64,000 nucleotides of DNA from positions 9,378,036 through 9,442,035 of the forward strand of contig CP136069.1 of assembly GCA_032622095.1 (NCBI GenBank), given 5' to 3'. Shown one piece after another: positions 38,601 to 53,300 of the stretch; the first letter of the stretch is position 1; each line of letters starts with the position of its first letter. The stretch is from Siphonodentalium dalli. Its lineage: Eukaryota > Mollusca > Scaphopoda > Gadilida > Siphonodentaliidae. The translations under genes and the position numbers were made by a program. Under the pieces are notes generated by a model. It saw only the letters and a program-made list of their open reading frames with translations. It was not told the origin of the DNA and searched no databases.

Positions 38601-39931
38601 TATAGAGTAGATAAACACACTGTATTACTGTCACATCATTGGGAGTTATAGGTATAGAGTAGATAAATACACTGTATTACTGTCTCATCATTGGGAGTTA
38701 TAGGTATAGAGTAGATAAACACACTGTATTACTGTCTCATCATTGGGAGTTATAGGTATAGAGTAGATAAATACACTGTATTACTGTCACATCATTGGGA
38801 GTTATAGGTATAGAGTAGATAAACACACTGTATTACTGTCACATCATTAGGAGGTATAGGTATAGAGTAGATAAATACACTGTATTACTGTCTCATCATT
38901 GGGAGTTATAGGTATAGAGTAGATAAACACACTGTATTACTGTCACATCATTGGGAGTTATAGGTATAGAGTAGATAAACACACTGTATTACTGTCTCAT
39001 CATTAGGAGTTATAGGTATAGAGTAGATAAACACACTGTATTACTGTCACATCATTGGGAGTTATAGGTATAGAGTAGATAAATACACTGTATTACTGTC
39101 ACATCATTAGGAGTTATAGGTATAGAGTAGATAAACACACTGTATTACTGTCACATCATTGGGAGTTATAGGTATAGAGTAGATAAACACACTGTATTAC
39201 TGTCTCATCATTGGGAGTTATAGGTATAGAGTAGATAAACACACTGTATTACTGTCACATCATTGGGAGGTATAGGTATAGAGTAGATAAATACACTGTA
39301 TTACTGTCACATCATTGGGAGGTATAGGTATAGAGTAGATAAACACACTGTATTACTGTCTCATCATTGGGAGGTATAGGTATAGAGTAGATAAATACAC
39401 TGTATTACTGTCACATCATTGGGAGTTATAGGTATAGAGTAGATAAACACACTGTATTACTGTCACATCATTGGGAGTTATAGGTATAGAGTAGATAAAC
39501 ACACTGTATTACTGTCACATCATTGGGAGTTATAGGTATAGAGTAGATAAACACACTGTATTACTGTCACATCATTGGGAGTTATAGGTATAGAGTAGAT
39601 AAATACACTGTATTACTGTCTCATCATTGGGAGGTATAGGTATAGAGTAGATAAACACACTGTATTACTGTCACATCATTGGGAGTTATAGGTATAGAGT
39701 AGATAAATACACTGTATTACTGTCTCATCATTGGGAGGTATAGGTATAGAGTAGATAAACACACTGTATTACTGTCACATCATTGGGAGTTATAGGTATA
39801 GAGTAGATAAACACACTGTATTACTGTCTCATCATTGGGAGGTATAGAGTAGATAAATACACTGTATTACTGTCTCATCATTGGGAGGTATAGGTATAGA
39901 GTAGATAAACACACTGTATTACTGTCTCATC

Positions 39932-41671
39932 ATTAGGAGTTATAGGTATAGAGTAGATAAATACACTGTATTACTGTCACATCATTGGGAGGTATAGGTA
40001 TAGAGTAGATAAATACACTGTATTACTGTCACATCATTGGGAGGTATAGGTATAGAGTAGATAAACACACTGTATTACTGTCACATCATTGGGAGGTATA
40101 GGTATAGAGTAGATAAACACACTGTATTACTGTCTCATCATTGGGAGGTATAGGTATAGAGTAGATAAATACACTGTATTACTGTCACATCATTGGGAGG
40201 TATAGGTATAGCATAGATAAATACACTGTATTACTGTCACATCATTAGGAGGTATAGGTATAGCATAGATAAATACACTGTATTACTGTCACATCATTGG
40301 GAGGTATAGGTATAGAGTAGATAAATACACTGTATTACTGTCTCATCATTGGGAGGTATAGAGTAGATAAATACACTGTATTACTGTCTCATCATTGGGA
40401 GGTATAGGTATAGAGTAGATAAACACACTGTATTACTGTCTCATCATTAGGAGTTATAGGTATAGAGTAGATAAATACACTGTATTACTGTCACATCATT
40501 GGGAGGTATAGGTATAGAGTAGATAAATACACTGTATTACTGTCACATCATTGGGAGGTATAGGTATAGAGTAGATAAACACACTGTATTACTGTCACAT
40601 CATTGGGAGGTATAGGTATAGAGTAGATAAACACACTGTATTACTGTCTCATCATTGGGAGGTATAGGTATAGAGTAGATAAATACACTGTATTACTGTC
40701 ACATCATTGGGAGGTATAGGTATAGCATAGATAAATACACTGTATTACTGTCACATCATTAGGAGGTATAGGTATAGCATAGATAAATACACTGTATTAC
40801 TGTCACATCATTGGGAGGTATAGGTATAGAGTAGATAAATACACTGTATTACTGTCTCATCATTGGGAGGTATAGGTATAGAGTAGATAAACACACTGTA
40901 TTACTGTCTCATCATTAGGAGTTATAGGTATAGAGTAGATAAATACACTGTATTACTGTCACATCATTGGGAGGTATAGGTATAGAGTAGATAAATACAC
41001 TGTATTACTGTCACATCATTGGGAGGTATAGGTATAGAGTAGATAAACACACTGTATTACTGTCACATCATTGGGAGGTATAGGTATAGAGTAGATAAAC
41101 ACACTGTATTACTGTCTCATCATTGGGAGGTATAGGTATAGAGTAGATAAATACACTGTATTACTGTCACATCATTGGGAGGTATAGGTATAGCATAGAT
41201 AAATACACTGTATTACTGTCACATCATTAGGAGGTATAGGTATAGCATAGATAAATACACTGTATTACTGTCACATCATTGGGAGGTATAGGTATAGAGT
41301 AGATAAATACACTGTATTACTGTCATATCATTGGGAGTTATAGGTATAGAGTAGATAAACACACTGTATTACTGTCACATCATTAGGAGGTATAGGTATA
41401 GAGTAGATAAATACACTGTATTACTGTCACATCATTGGGAGGTATAGGTATAGCATAGATAAATACACTGTATTACTGTCACATCATTAGGAGGTATAGG
41501 TATAGCATAGATAAATACACTGTATTACTGTCACATCATTGGGAGGTATAGGTATAGAGTAGATAAATACACTGTATTACTGTCATATCATTGGGAGTTA
41601 TAGGTATAGAGTAGATAAACACACTGTATTACTGTCACATCATTAGGAGGTATAGGTATAGAGTAGATAAA
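39932..41671. repeat. Higher-order block VI, multi-copy
   Basis: A nine- to ten-monomer string recurs. The ATTAGGAGTT marker stands at 39,932, 40,446 and 40,914 (steps of 514 and 468 bp; the 46-bp difference is one short monomer present near 40,350 and absent from the next copy). Pairs of C43/A44 monomers (GCATAG) follow at 40,211/40,263, 40,725/40,777, 41,193/41,245 and 41,453/41,505. The last two pairs belong to a 260-bp tandem. C43/A44 is rare elsewhere, so it marks this family well. Confidence 0.89.
41152..41671. repeat. 260-bp pentamer, two perfect copies
   Basis: Five monomers at 41,152-41,411 are repeated without visible change at 41,412-41,671: two GCATAG monomers (the second with A26), an A18/G31 monomer, a T19/T31 monomer (GTCATATC), and a C1/A18/A26/G31 monomer. 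It is the right-hand part of block VI, shortened and duplicated again. Confidence 0.9.
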
Positions 41672-44600
41672 TACACTGTATTACTGTCACATCATTGGGA
41701 GGTATAGGTATAGAGTAGATAAATACACTGTATTACTGTCACATCATTGGGAGTTATAGGTATAGAGTAGATAAACACACTGTATTACTGTCTCATCATT
41801 GGGAGGTATAGGTATAGAGTAGATAAACACACTGTATTACTGTCACATCATTGGGAGTTATAGGTATAGAGTAGATAAACACACTGTATTACTGTCACAT
41901 CATTGGGAGTTATAGGTATAGAGTAGATAAATACACTGTATTACTGTCACATCATTGGGAGGTATAGGTATAGAGTAGATAAATACACTGTATTACTGTC
42001 TCATCATTGGGAGGTATAGGTATAGAGTAGATAAACACACTGTATTACTGTCTCATCATTGGGAGTTATAGCGTAGATAAACACACTGTATTACTGTCTC
42101 ATCATTGGGAGTTATAGGTATAGAGTAGATAAACACACTGTATTACTGTCTCATCATTGGGAGTTATAGGTATAGAGTAGATAAATACACTGTATTACTG
42201 TCTCATCATTGGGAGTTATAGGTATAGAGTAGATAAACACACTGTATTACTGTCACATCATTGGGAGGTATAGGTATAGAGTAGATAAACACACTGTATT
42301 ACTGTCTCATCATTGGGAGGTATAGAGTAGATAAATACACTGTATTACTGTCTCATCATTGGGAGGTATAGGTATAGAGTAGATAAATACACTGTATTAC
42401 TGTCACATCATTAGGAGGTATAGGTATAGAGTAGATAAACACACTGTATTACTGTCACATCATTGGGAGGTATAGGTATAGAGTAGATAAACACACTGTA
42501 TTACTGTCACATCATTGGGAGTTATAGGTATAGAGTAGATAAATACACTGTATTACTGTCACATCATTGGGAGGTATAGGTATAGAGTAGATAAACACAC
42601 TGTATTACTGTCACATCATTGGGAGTTATAGGTATAGAGTAGATAAATACACTGTATTACTGTCATATCATTGGGAGTTATAGGTATAGAGTAGATAAAC
42701 ACACTGTATTACTGTCACATCATTGGGAGTTATACGTATAGAGTAGATAAACACACTGTATTACTGTCACATCATTGGGAGTTATAGGTATAGAGTAGAT
42801 AAATACACTGTATTACTGTCTCATCATTGGGAGGTATAGGTATAGAGTAGATAAACACACTGTATTACTGTCTCATCATTGGGAGTTATAGGTATAGAGT
42901 AGATAAACACACTGTATTACTGTCTCATCATTAGGAGTTATAGGTATAGAGTAGATAAATACACTGTATTACTGTCTCATCATTGGGAGTTATAGGTATA
43001 GAGTAGATAAACACACTGTATTACTGTCTCATCATTGGGAGGTATAGGTATAGAGTAGATAAACACACTGTATTACTGTCACATCATTGGGAGTTATAGG
43101 TATAGAGTAGATAAACACACTGTATTACTGTCACATCATTGGGAGTTATAGGTATAGAGTAGATAAACACACTGTATTACTGTCTCATCATTGGGAGTTA
43201 TAGGTATAGAGTAGATAAACACACTGTATTACTGTCACATCATTAGGAGGTATACGTATAGAGTAGATAAACACACTGTATTACTGTCACATCATTGGGA
43301 GTTATAGGTATAGAGTAGATAAACACACTGTATTACTGTCACATCATTGGGAGGTATAGGTATAGAGTAGATAAACACACTGTATTACTGTCTCATCATT
43401 GGGAGGTATAGGTATAGAGTAGATAAACACACTGTATTACTGTCTCATCATTGGGAGGTATAGGTATAGAGTAGATAAACACACTGTATTACTGTCTCAT
43501 CATTGGGAGTTATAGGTATAGAGTAGATAAATACACTGTATTACTGTCACATCATTGGGAGGTATAGGTATAGAGTAGATAAATACACTGTATTACTGTC
43601 TCATCATTGGGAGTTATAGGTATAGAGTAGATAAATACACTGTATTACTGTCACATCATTGGGAGTTATAGGTATAGAGTAGATAAATACACTGTATTAC
43701 TGTCTCATCATTGGGAGTTATAGGTATAGAGTAGATAAATACACTGTATTACTGTCACATCATTGGGAGGTATAGGTATAGAGTAGATAAACACACTGTA
43801 TTACTGTCACATCATTGGGAGGTATAGGTATAGAGTAGATAAATACACTGTATTACTGTCTCATCATTGGGAGTTATAGGTATAGAGTAGATAAATACAC
43901 TGTATTACTGTCTCATCATTGGGAGGTATAGGTATAGAGTAGATAAATACACTGTATTACTGTCTCATCATTGGGAGGTATAGGTATAGAGTAGATAAAC
44001 ACACTGTATTACTGTCTCATCATTGGGAGTTATAGGTATAGAGTAGATAAATACACTGTATTACTGTCTCATCATTGGGAGTTATAGGTATAGAGTAGAT
44101 AAACACACTGTATTACTGTCTCATCATTGGGAGGTATAGGTATAGAGTAGATAAACACACTGTATTACTGTCACATCATTGGGAGGTATAGGTATAGCGT
44201 AGATAAACACACTGTATTACTGTCACATCATTGGGAGGTATAGGTATAGAGTAGATAAATACACTGTATTACTGTCACATCATTGGGAGGTATAGGTATA
44301 GAGTAGATAAACACACTGTATTACTGTCTCATCATTGGGAGTTATAGGTATAGAGTAGATAAACACACTGTATTACTGTCTCATCATAGGGAGGTATAGG
44401 TATAGAGTAGATAAATACACTGTATTACTGTCACATCATTGGGAGTTATACGTATAGAGTAGATAAACACACTGTATTACTGTCACATCATTGGGAGGTA
44501 TACGTATAGAGTAGATAAACACACTGTATTACTGTCACATCATTGGGAGGTATAGGTATAGAGTAGATAAATACACTGTATTACTGTCTCATCATTGGGA

Positions 44601-46079
44601 GGTATAGGTATAGAGTAGATAAACACACTGTATTACTGTCACATCATTGGGAGGTATACGTATAGAGTAGATAAACACACTGTATTACTGTCACATCATT
44701 GGGAGGTATAGGTATAGAGTAGATAAATACACTGTATTACTGTCACATCATTGGGAGTTATAGGTATAGAGTAGATAAACACACTGTATTACTGTCACAT
44801 CATTGGGAGGTATAGGTATAGAGTAGATAAATACACTGTATTACTGTCTCATCATTAGGAGGTATAGGTATAGCGTAGATAAATACACTGTATTACTGTC
44901 ACATCATTGGGAGGTATAGGTATAGAGTAGATAAACACACTGTATTACTGTCACATCATTGGGAGTTATAGGTATAGAGTAGATAAACACACTGTATTAC
45001 TGTCTCATCATTGGGAGTTATAGGTATAGAGTAGATAAACACACTGTATTACTGTCTCATCATTGGGAGGTATAGGTATAGAGTAGATAAACACACTGTA
45101 TTACTGTCACATCATTGGGAGTTATAGGTATAGAGTAGATAAACACACTGTATTACTGTCTCATCATTGGGAGGTATAGGTATAGCATAGATAAACACAC
45201 TGTATTACTGTCACATCATTGGGAGTTATAGGTATAGAGTAGATAAACACACTGTATTACTGTCTCATCATTGGGAGTTATAGGTATAGAGTAGATAAAC
45301 ACACTGTATTACTGTCACATCATTGGGAGTTATAGGTATAGAGTAGATAAACACACTGTATTACTGTCACATCATTGGGAGTTATAGGTATAGAGTAGAT
45401 AAACACACTGTATTACTGTCTCATCATTGGGAGGTATAGGTATAGAGTAGATAAACACACTGTATTACTGTCTCATCATTGGGAGGTATAGGTATAGAGT
45501 AGATAAACACACTGTATTACTGTCACATCATTGGGAGGTATACGTATAGAGTAGATAAACACACTGTATTACTGTCACATCATTGGGAGTTATAGGTATA
45601 GAGTAGATAAACACACTGTATTACTGTCTCATCATTGGGAGGTATAGGTATAGAGTAGATAAACACACTGTATTACTGTCACATCATTGGGAGGTATACG
45701 TATAGAGTAGATAAACACACTGTATTACTGTCTCATCATTGGGAGTTATAGGTATAGAGTAGATAAACACACTGTATTACTGTCTCATCATTGGGAGTTA
45801 TAGGTATAGAGTAGATAAACACACTGTATTACTGTCACATCATTGGGAGGTATAGGTATAGAGTAGATAAACACACTGTATTACTGTCTCATCATTGGGA
45901 GTTATAGGTATAGAGTAGATAAATACACTGTATTACTGTCACATCATTGGGAGTTATAGGTATAGAGTAGATAAACACACTGTATTACTGTCTCATCATT
46001 GGGAGGTATAGGTATAGAGTAGATAAACACACTGTATTACTGTCTCATCATTGGGAGTTATAGGTATAGAGTAGATAAA

Positions 46080-46495
46080 TACACTGTATTACTGTCTCAT
46101 CATTGGGAGGTATACGTATAGAGTAGATAAATACACTGTATTACTGTCTCATCATTGGGAGGTATAGGTATAGAGTAGATAAACACACTGTATTACTGTC
46201 TCATCATTGGGAGTTATAGGTATAGAGTAGATAAATACACTGTATTACTGTCTCATCATTGGGAGTTATAGGTATAGAGTAGATAAATACACTGTATTAC
46301 TGTCTCATCATTGGGAGGTATACGTATAGAGTAGATAAATACACTGTATTACTGTCTCATCATTGGGAGGTATAGGTATAGAGTAGATAAACACACTGTA
46401 TTACTGTCTCATCATTGGGAGTTATAGGTATAGAGTAGATAAATACACTGTATTACTGTCTCATCATTGGGAGTTATAGGTATAGAGTAGATAAA
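46080..46495. repeat. 208-bp tetramer, two perfect copies
   Basis: Four monomers (a T1/G31/C36 monomer, a T1/G31 monomer, a C1/T31 monomer and a T1/T31 monomer) at 46,080-46,287 are followed by the same four at 46,288-46,495. All are T18. I see no difference between the copies. Confidence 0.9.
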
Positions 46496-47327
46496 TACAC
46501 TGTATTACTGTCACATCATTGGGAGGTATAGGTATAGAGTAGATATATACACTGTATTACTGTCTCATCATTGGGAGTTATAGGTATAGAGTAGATAAAC
46601 ACACTGTATTACTGTCACATCATTGGGAGTTATAGGTATAGAGTAGATAAATACACTGTATTACTGTCTCATCATTGGGAGTTATAGGTATAGAGTAGAT
46701 ACATACACTGTATTACTGTCTCATCATTGGGAGGTATAGGTATAGAGTAGATACATACACTGTATTACTGTCTCATCATTGGGAGGTATAGGTATAGAGT
46801 AGATAAACACACTGTATTACTGTCTCATCATTGGGAGTTATAGGTATAGAGTAGATAAACACACTGTATTACTGTCACATCATTGGGAGGTATAGGTATA
46901 GAGTAGATAAACACACTGTATTACTGTCTCATCATTGGGAGGTATAGGTATAGAGTAGATAAATACACTGTATTACTGTCACATCATTAGGAGTTATAGG
47001 TATAGAGTAGATAAACACACTGTATTACTGTCTCATCATTGGGAGTTATAGGTATAGAGTAGATAAACACACTGTATTACTGTCTCATCATTGGGAGTTA
47101 TAGGTATAGAGTAGATAAATACACTGTATTACTGTCTCATCATTGGGAGTTATAGGTATAGAGTAGATAAACACACTGTATTACTGTCACATCATTGGGA
47201 GGTATAGGTATAGAGTAGATAAACACACTGTATTACTGTCTCATCATTGGGAGTTATAGGTATAGAGTAGATAAACACACTGTATTACTGTCACATCATT
47301 GGGAGGTATAGGTATAGAGTAGATAAA

Positions 47328-47373
47328 CACACTGTATTACTTCATTGGGAGGTATAGGTATAGAGTAGATAAA
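47328..47373. repeat. 46-bp monomer with a unique deletion
   Basis: This monomer lost monomer positions 15-20, so ATTACT is joined directly to TCATT. Unlike every other 46-bp monomer it keeps both hexamers. It is the only example in the window and so a private, probably recent event. Confidence 0.93.
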
Positions 47374-50300
47374 TACACTGTATTACTGTCTCATCATTGG
47401 GAGTTATAGGTATAGAGTAGATAAATACACTGTATTACTGTCACATCATTGGGAGTTATAGGTATAGAGTAGATAAACACACTGTATTACTGTCTCATCA
47501 TTGGGAGTTATAGGTATAGAGTAGATAAATACACTGTATTACTGTCACATCATTGGGAGTTATACGTATAGAGTAGATAAACACACTGTATTACTGTCTC
47601 ATCATTGGGAGGTATAGGTATAGAGTAGATAAATACACTGTATTACTGTCTCATCATTGGGAGTTATAGGTATAGAGTAGATAAATACACTGTATTACTG
47701 TCACATCATTGGGAGTTATACGTATAGAGTAGATAAACACACTGTATTACTGTCACATCATTGGGAGTTATAGGTATAGAGTAGATAAACACACTGTATT
47801 ACTGTCTCATCATTGGGAGTTATAGGTATAGAGTAGATAAACACACTGTATTACTGTCTCATCATTGGGAGTTATAGGTATAGAGTAGATAAATACACTG
47901 TATTACTGTCTCATCATTGGGAGTTATAGGTATAGAGTAGATAAACACACTGTATTACTGTCTCATCATTGGGAGTTATAGGTATAGAGTAGATAAACAC
48001 ACTGTATTACTGTCACATCATTGGGAGGTATAGGTATAGAGTAGATAAACACACTGTATTACTGTCTCATCATTGGGAGGTATAGGTATAGCATAGATAA
48101 ACACACTGTATTACTGTCACATCATTGGGAGGTATAGGTATAGAGTAGATAAACACACTGTATTACTGTCTCATCATTGGGAGTTATAGGTATAGAGTAG
48201 ATAAATACACTGTATTACTGTCACATCATTGGGAGTTATAGGTATAGAGTAGATAAATACACTGTATTACTGTCTCATCATTGGGAGTTATAGGTATAGA
48301 GTAGATAAATACACTGTATTACTGTCACATCATTGGGAGTTATACGTATAGAGTAGATAAACACACTGTATTACTGTCTCATCATTGGGAGGTATAGGTA
48401 TAGAGTAGATAAATACACTGTATTACTGTCTCATCATTGGGAGTTATAGGTATAGAGTAGATAAACACACTGTATTACTGTCTCATCATTGGGAGTTATA
48501 GGTATAGAGTAGATAAACACACTGTATTACTGTCACATCATTGGGAGTTATAGGTATAGAGTAGATAAACACACTGTATTACTGTCACATCATTGGGAGT
48601 TATAGGTATAGAGTAGATAAACACACTGTATTACTGTCTCATCATTGGGAGTTATAGGTATAGAGTAGATAAATACACTGTATTACTGTCTCATCATTGG
48701 GAGGTATAGGTATAGAGTAGATAAATACACTGTATTACTGTCTCATCATTGGGAGGTATAGGTATAGAGTAGATAAACACACTGTATTACTGTCTCATCA
48801 TTGGGAGTTATAGGTATAGAGTAGATAAATACACTGTATTACTGTCTCATCATTGGGAGGTATAGGTATAGAGTAGATAAACACACTGTATTACTGTCTC
48901 ATCATTGGGAGGTATAGGTATAGAGTAGATAAATACACTGTATTACTGTCTCATCATTGGGAGTTATAGGTATAGCATAGATAAACACACTGTATTACTG
49001 TCTCATCATTGGGATGTATAGGTATAGAGTAGATAAATACACTGTATTACTGTCACATCATTGGGAGTTATAGGTATAGAGTAGATAAACACACTGTATT
49101 ACTGTCTCATCATTGGGAGTTATAGGTATAGAGTAGATAAATACACTGTATTACTGTCACATCATTGGGAGTTATACGTATAGAGTAGATAAACACACTG
49201 TATTACTGTCTCATCATTGGGAGTTATAGGTATAGAGTAGATAAATACACTGTATTACTGTCTCATCATTGGGAGTTATAGGTATAGAGTAGATAAATAC
49301 ACTGTATTACTGTCACATCATTGGGAGTTATAGGTATAGAGTAGATAAACACACTGTATTACTGTCTCATCATTAGGAGGTATACGTATAGAGTAGATAA
49401 ACACACTGTATTACTGTCTCATCATTGGGAGTTATAGGTATAGAGTAGATAAACACACTGTATTACTGTCTCATCATTGGGAGTTATAGGTATAGAGTAG
49501 ATAAACACACTGTATTACTGTCTCATCATTGGGAGTTATAGGTATAGAGTAGATAAACACACTGTATTACTGTCACATCATTGGGAGTTATAGGTATAGA
49601 GTAGATAAACACACTGTATTACTGTCTCATCATTGGGAGTTATAGGTATAGAGTAGATAAACACACTGTATTACTGTCTCATCATTGGGAGTTATAGGTA
49701 TAGAGTAGATAAACACACTGTATTACTGTCTCATCATTGGGAGTTATAGGTATAGAGTAGATAAACACACTGTATTACTGTCTCATCATTGGGAGGTATA
49801 GGTATAGAGTAGATAAATACACTGTATTACTGTCTCATCATTGGGAGGTATAGGTATAGAGTAGATAAATACACTGTATTACTGTCTCATCATTGGGAGT
49901 TATAGGTATAGAGTAGATAAATACACTGTATTACTGTCTCATCATTGGGAGGTATAGGTATAGAGTAGATAAATACACTGTATTACTGTCACATCATTGG
50001 GAGTTATAGGTATAGAGTAGATAAACACACTGTATTACTGTCACATCATTGGGAGTTATAGGTATAGAGTAGATAAACACACTGTATTACTGTCTCATCA
50101 TTGGGAGTTATAGGTATAGAGTAGATAAATACACTGTATTACTGTCACATCATTGGGAGGTATAGGTATAGAGTAGATAAATACACTGTATTACTGTCAC
50201 ATCATTGGGAGGTATAGGTATAGAGTAGATAAACACACTGTATTACTGTCACATCATTGGGAGTTATAGGTATAGAGTAGATAAACACACTGTATTACTG

Positions 50301-53300
50301 TCTCATCATTGGGAGTTATAGGTATAGAGTAGATAAACACACTGTATTACTGTCACATCATTGGGAGTTATAGGTATAGAGTAGATAAACACACTGTATT
50401 ACTGTCTCATCATTGGGAGTTATAGGTATAGAGTAGATAAATACACTGTATTACTGTCTCATCATTGGGAGTTATAGGTATAGAGTAGATAAACACACTG
50501 TATTACTGTCTCATCATTGGGAGGTATAGGTATAGAGTAGATAAACACACTGTATTACTGTCTCATCATTGGGAGTTATAGGTATAGAGTAGATAAACAC
50601 ACTGTATTACTGTCTCATCATTGGGAGGTATAGGTATAGAGTAGATAAATACACTGTATTACTGTCACATCATTGGGAGTTATAGGTATAGAGTAGATAA
50701 ACACACTGTATTACTGTCTCATCATTGGGAGTTATAGGTATAGAGTAGATAAATACACTGTATTACTGTCTCATCATTGGGAGTTATAGGTATAGAGTAG
50801 ATAAACACACTGTATTACTGTCTCATCATTGGGAGTTATAGGTATAGAGTAGATAAACACACTGTATTACTGTCTCATCATTGGGAGTTATAGGTATAGA
50901 GTAGATAAATACACTGTATTACTGTCACATCATTGGGAGTTATAGGTATAGAGTAGATAAACACACTGTATTACTGTCACATCATTGGGAGTTATAGGTA
51001 TAGAGTAGATAAATACACTGTATTACTGTCACATCATTAGGAGTTATAGGTATAGAGTAGATAAACACACTGTATTACTGTCTCATCATTGGGAGGTATA
51101 GGTATAGAGTAGATAAATACACTGTATTACTGTCTCATCATTGGGAGTTATAGGTATAGAGTAGATAAACACACTGTATTACTGTCACATCATTGGGAGT
51201 TATAGGTATAGAGTAGATAAACACACTGTATTACTGTCACATCATTGGGAGGTATAGGTATAGAGTAGATAAACACACTGTATTACTGTCACATCATTGG
51301 GAGGTATAGGTATAGAGTAGATAAACACACTGTATTACTGTCACATCATTGGGAGTTATAGGTATAGAGTAGATAAACACACTGTATTACTGTCACATCA
51401 TTGGGAGGTATAGGTATAGAGTAGATAAACACACTGTATTACTGTCTCATCATTGGGAGTTATAGGTATAGAGTAGATAAACACACTGTATTACTGTCAC
51501 ATCATTGGGAGGTATAGGTATAGAGTAGATAAACACACTGTATTACTGTCTCATCATTGGGAGTTATAGGTATAGAGTAGATAAATACACTGTATTACTG
51601 TCACATCATTGGGAGTTATAGGTATAGAGTAGATAAACACACTGTATTACTGTCACATCATTGGGAGTTATAGGTATAGAGTAGATAAATACACTGTATT
51701 ACTGTCACATCATTGGGAGTTATAGGTATAGAGTAGATAAATACACTGTATTACTGTCTCATCATTGGGAGGTATAGGTATAGAGTAGATAAACACACTG
51801 TATTACTGTCTCATCATTGGGAGGTATAGGTATAGAGTAGATAAATACACTGTATTACTGTCTCATCATTGGGAGTTATAGGTATAGAGTAGATAAACAC
51901 ACTGTATTACTGTCTCATCATTGGGAGTTATAGGTATAGAGTAGATAAATACACTGTATTACTGTCACATCATTGGGAGTTATAGGTATAGAGTAGATAA
52001 ACACACTGTATTACTGTCACATCATTGGGAGTTATAGGTATAGAGTAGATACACACACTGTATTACTGTCACATCATTGGGAGTTATAGGTATAGAGTAG
52101 ATAAATACACTGTATTACTGTCACATCATTGGGAGGTATAGGTATAGAGTAGATAAATACACTGTATTACTGTCTCATCATTGGGAGTTATAGGTATAGA
52201 GTAGATAAACACACTGTATTACTGTCTCATCATTGGGAGTTATAGGTATAGAGTAGATAAACACACTGTATTACTGTCTCATCATTGGGAGTTATAGGTA
52301 TAGAGTAGATAAACACACTGTATTACTGTCTCATCATTGGGAGGTATAGGTATAGAGTAGATAAATACACTGTATTACTGTCTCATCATTGGGAGTTATA
52401 GGTATAGAGTAGATAAATACACTGTATTACTGTCACATCATTGGGAGTTATAGGTATAGAGTAGATAAACACACTGTATTACTGTCACATCATTGGGAGT
52501 TATAGGTATAGAGTAGATAAACACACTGTATTACTGTCTCATCATTGGGAGTTATAGGTATAGAGTAGATAAATACACTGTATTACTGTCTCATCATTGG
52601 GAGTTATAGGTATAGAGTAGATAAATACACTGTATTACTGTCACATCATTGGGAGTTATAGGTATAGAGTAGATAAACACACTGTATTACTGTCTCATCA
52701 TTGGGAGTTATAGGTATAGAGTAGATAAACACACTGTATTACTGTCTCATCATTGGGAGTTATAGGTATAGAGTAGATAAACACACTGTATTACTGTCTC
52801 ATCATTGGGAGTTATAGGTATAGAGTAGATAAACACACTGTATTACTGTCTCATCATTGGGAGGTATAGGTATAGAGTAGATAAACACACTGTATTACTG
52901 TCTCATCATTGGGAGTTATAGGTATAGAGTAGATAAACACACTGTATTACTGTCTCATCATTGGGAGTTATAGGTATAGAGTAGATAAACACACTGTATT
53001 ACTGTCTCATCATTGGGAGTTATAGGTATAGAGTAGATAAACACACTGTATTACTGTCTCATCATTGGGAGGTATAGGTATAGAGTAGATAAACACACTG
53101 TATTACTGTCTCATCATTGGGAGTTATAGGTATAGAGTAGATAAACACACTGTATTACTGTCTCATCATTGGGAGTTATAGGTATAGAGTAGATAAACAC
53201 ACTGTATTACTGTCTCATCATTGGGAGGTATAGGTATAGAGTAGATAAATACACTGTATTACTGTCTCATCATTGGGAGTTATAGGTATAGAGTAGATAA

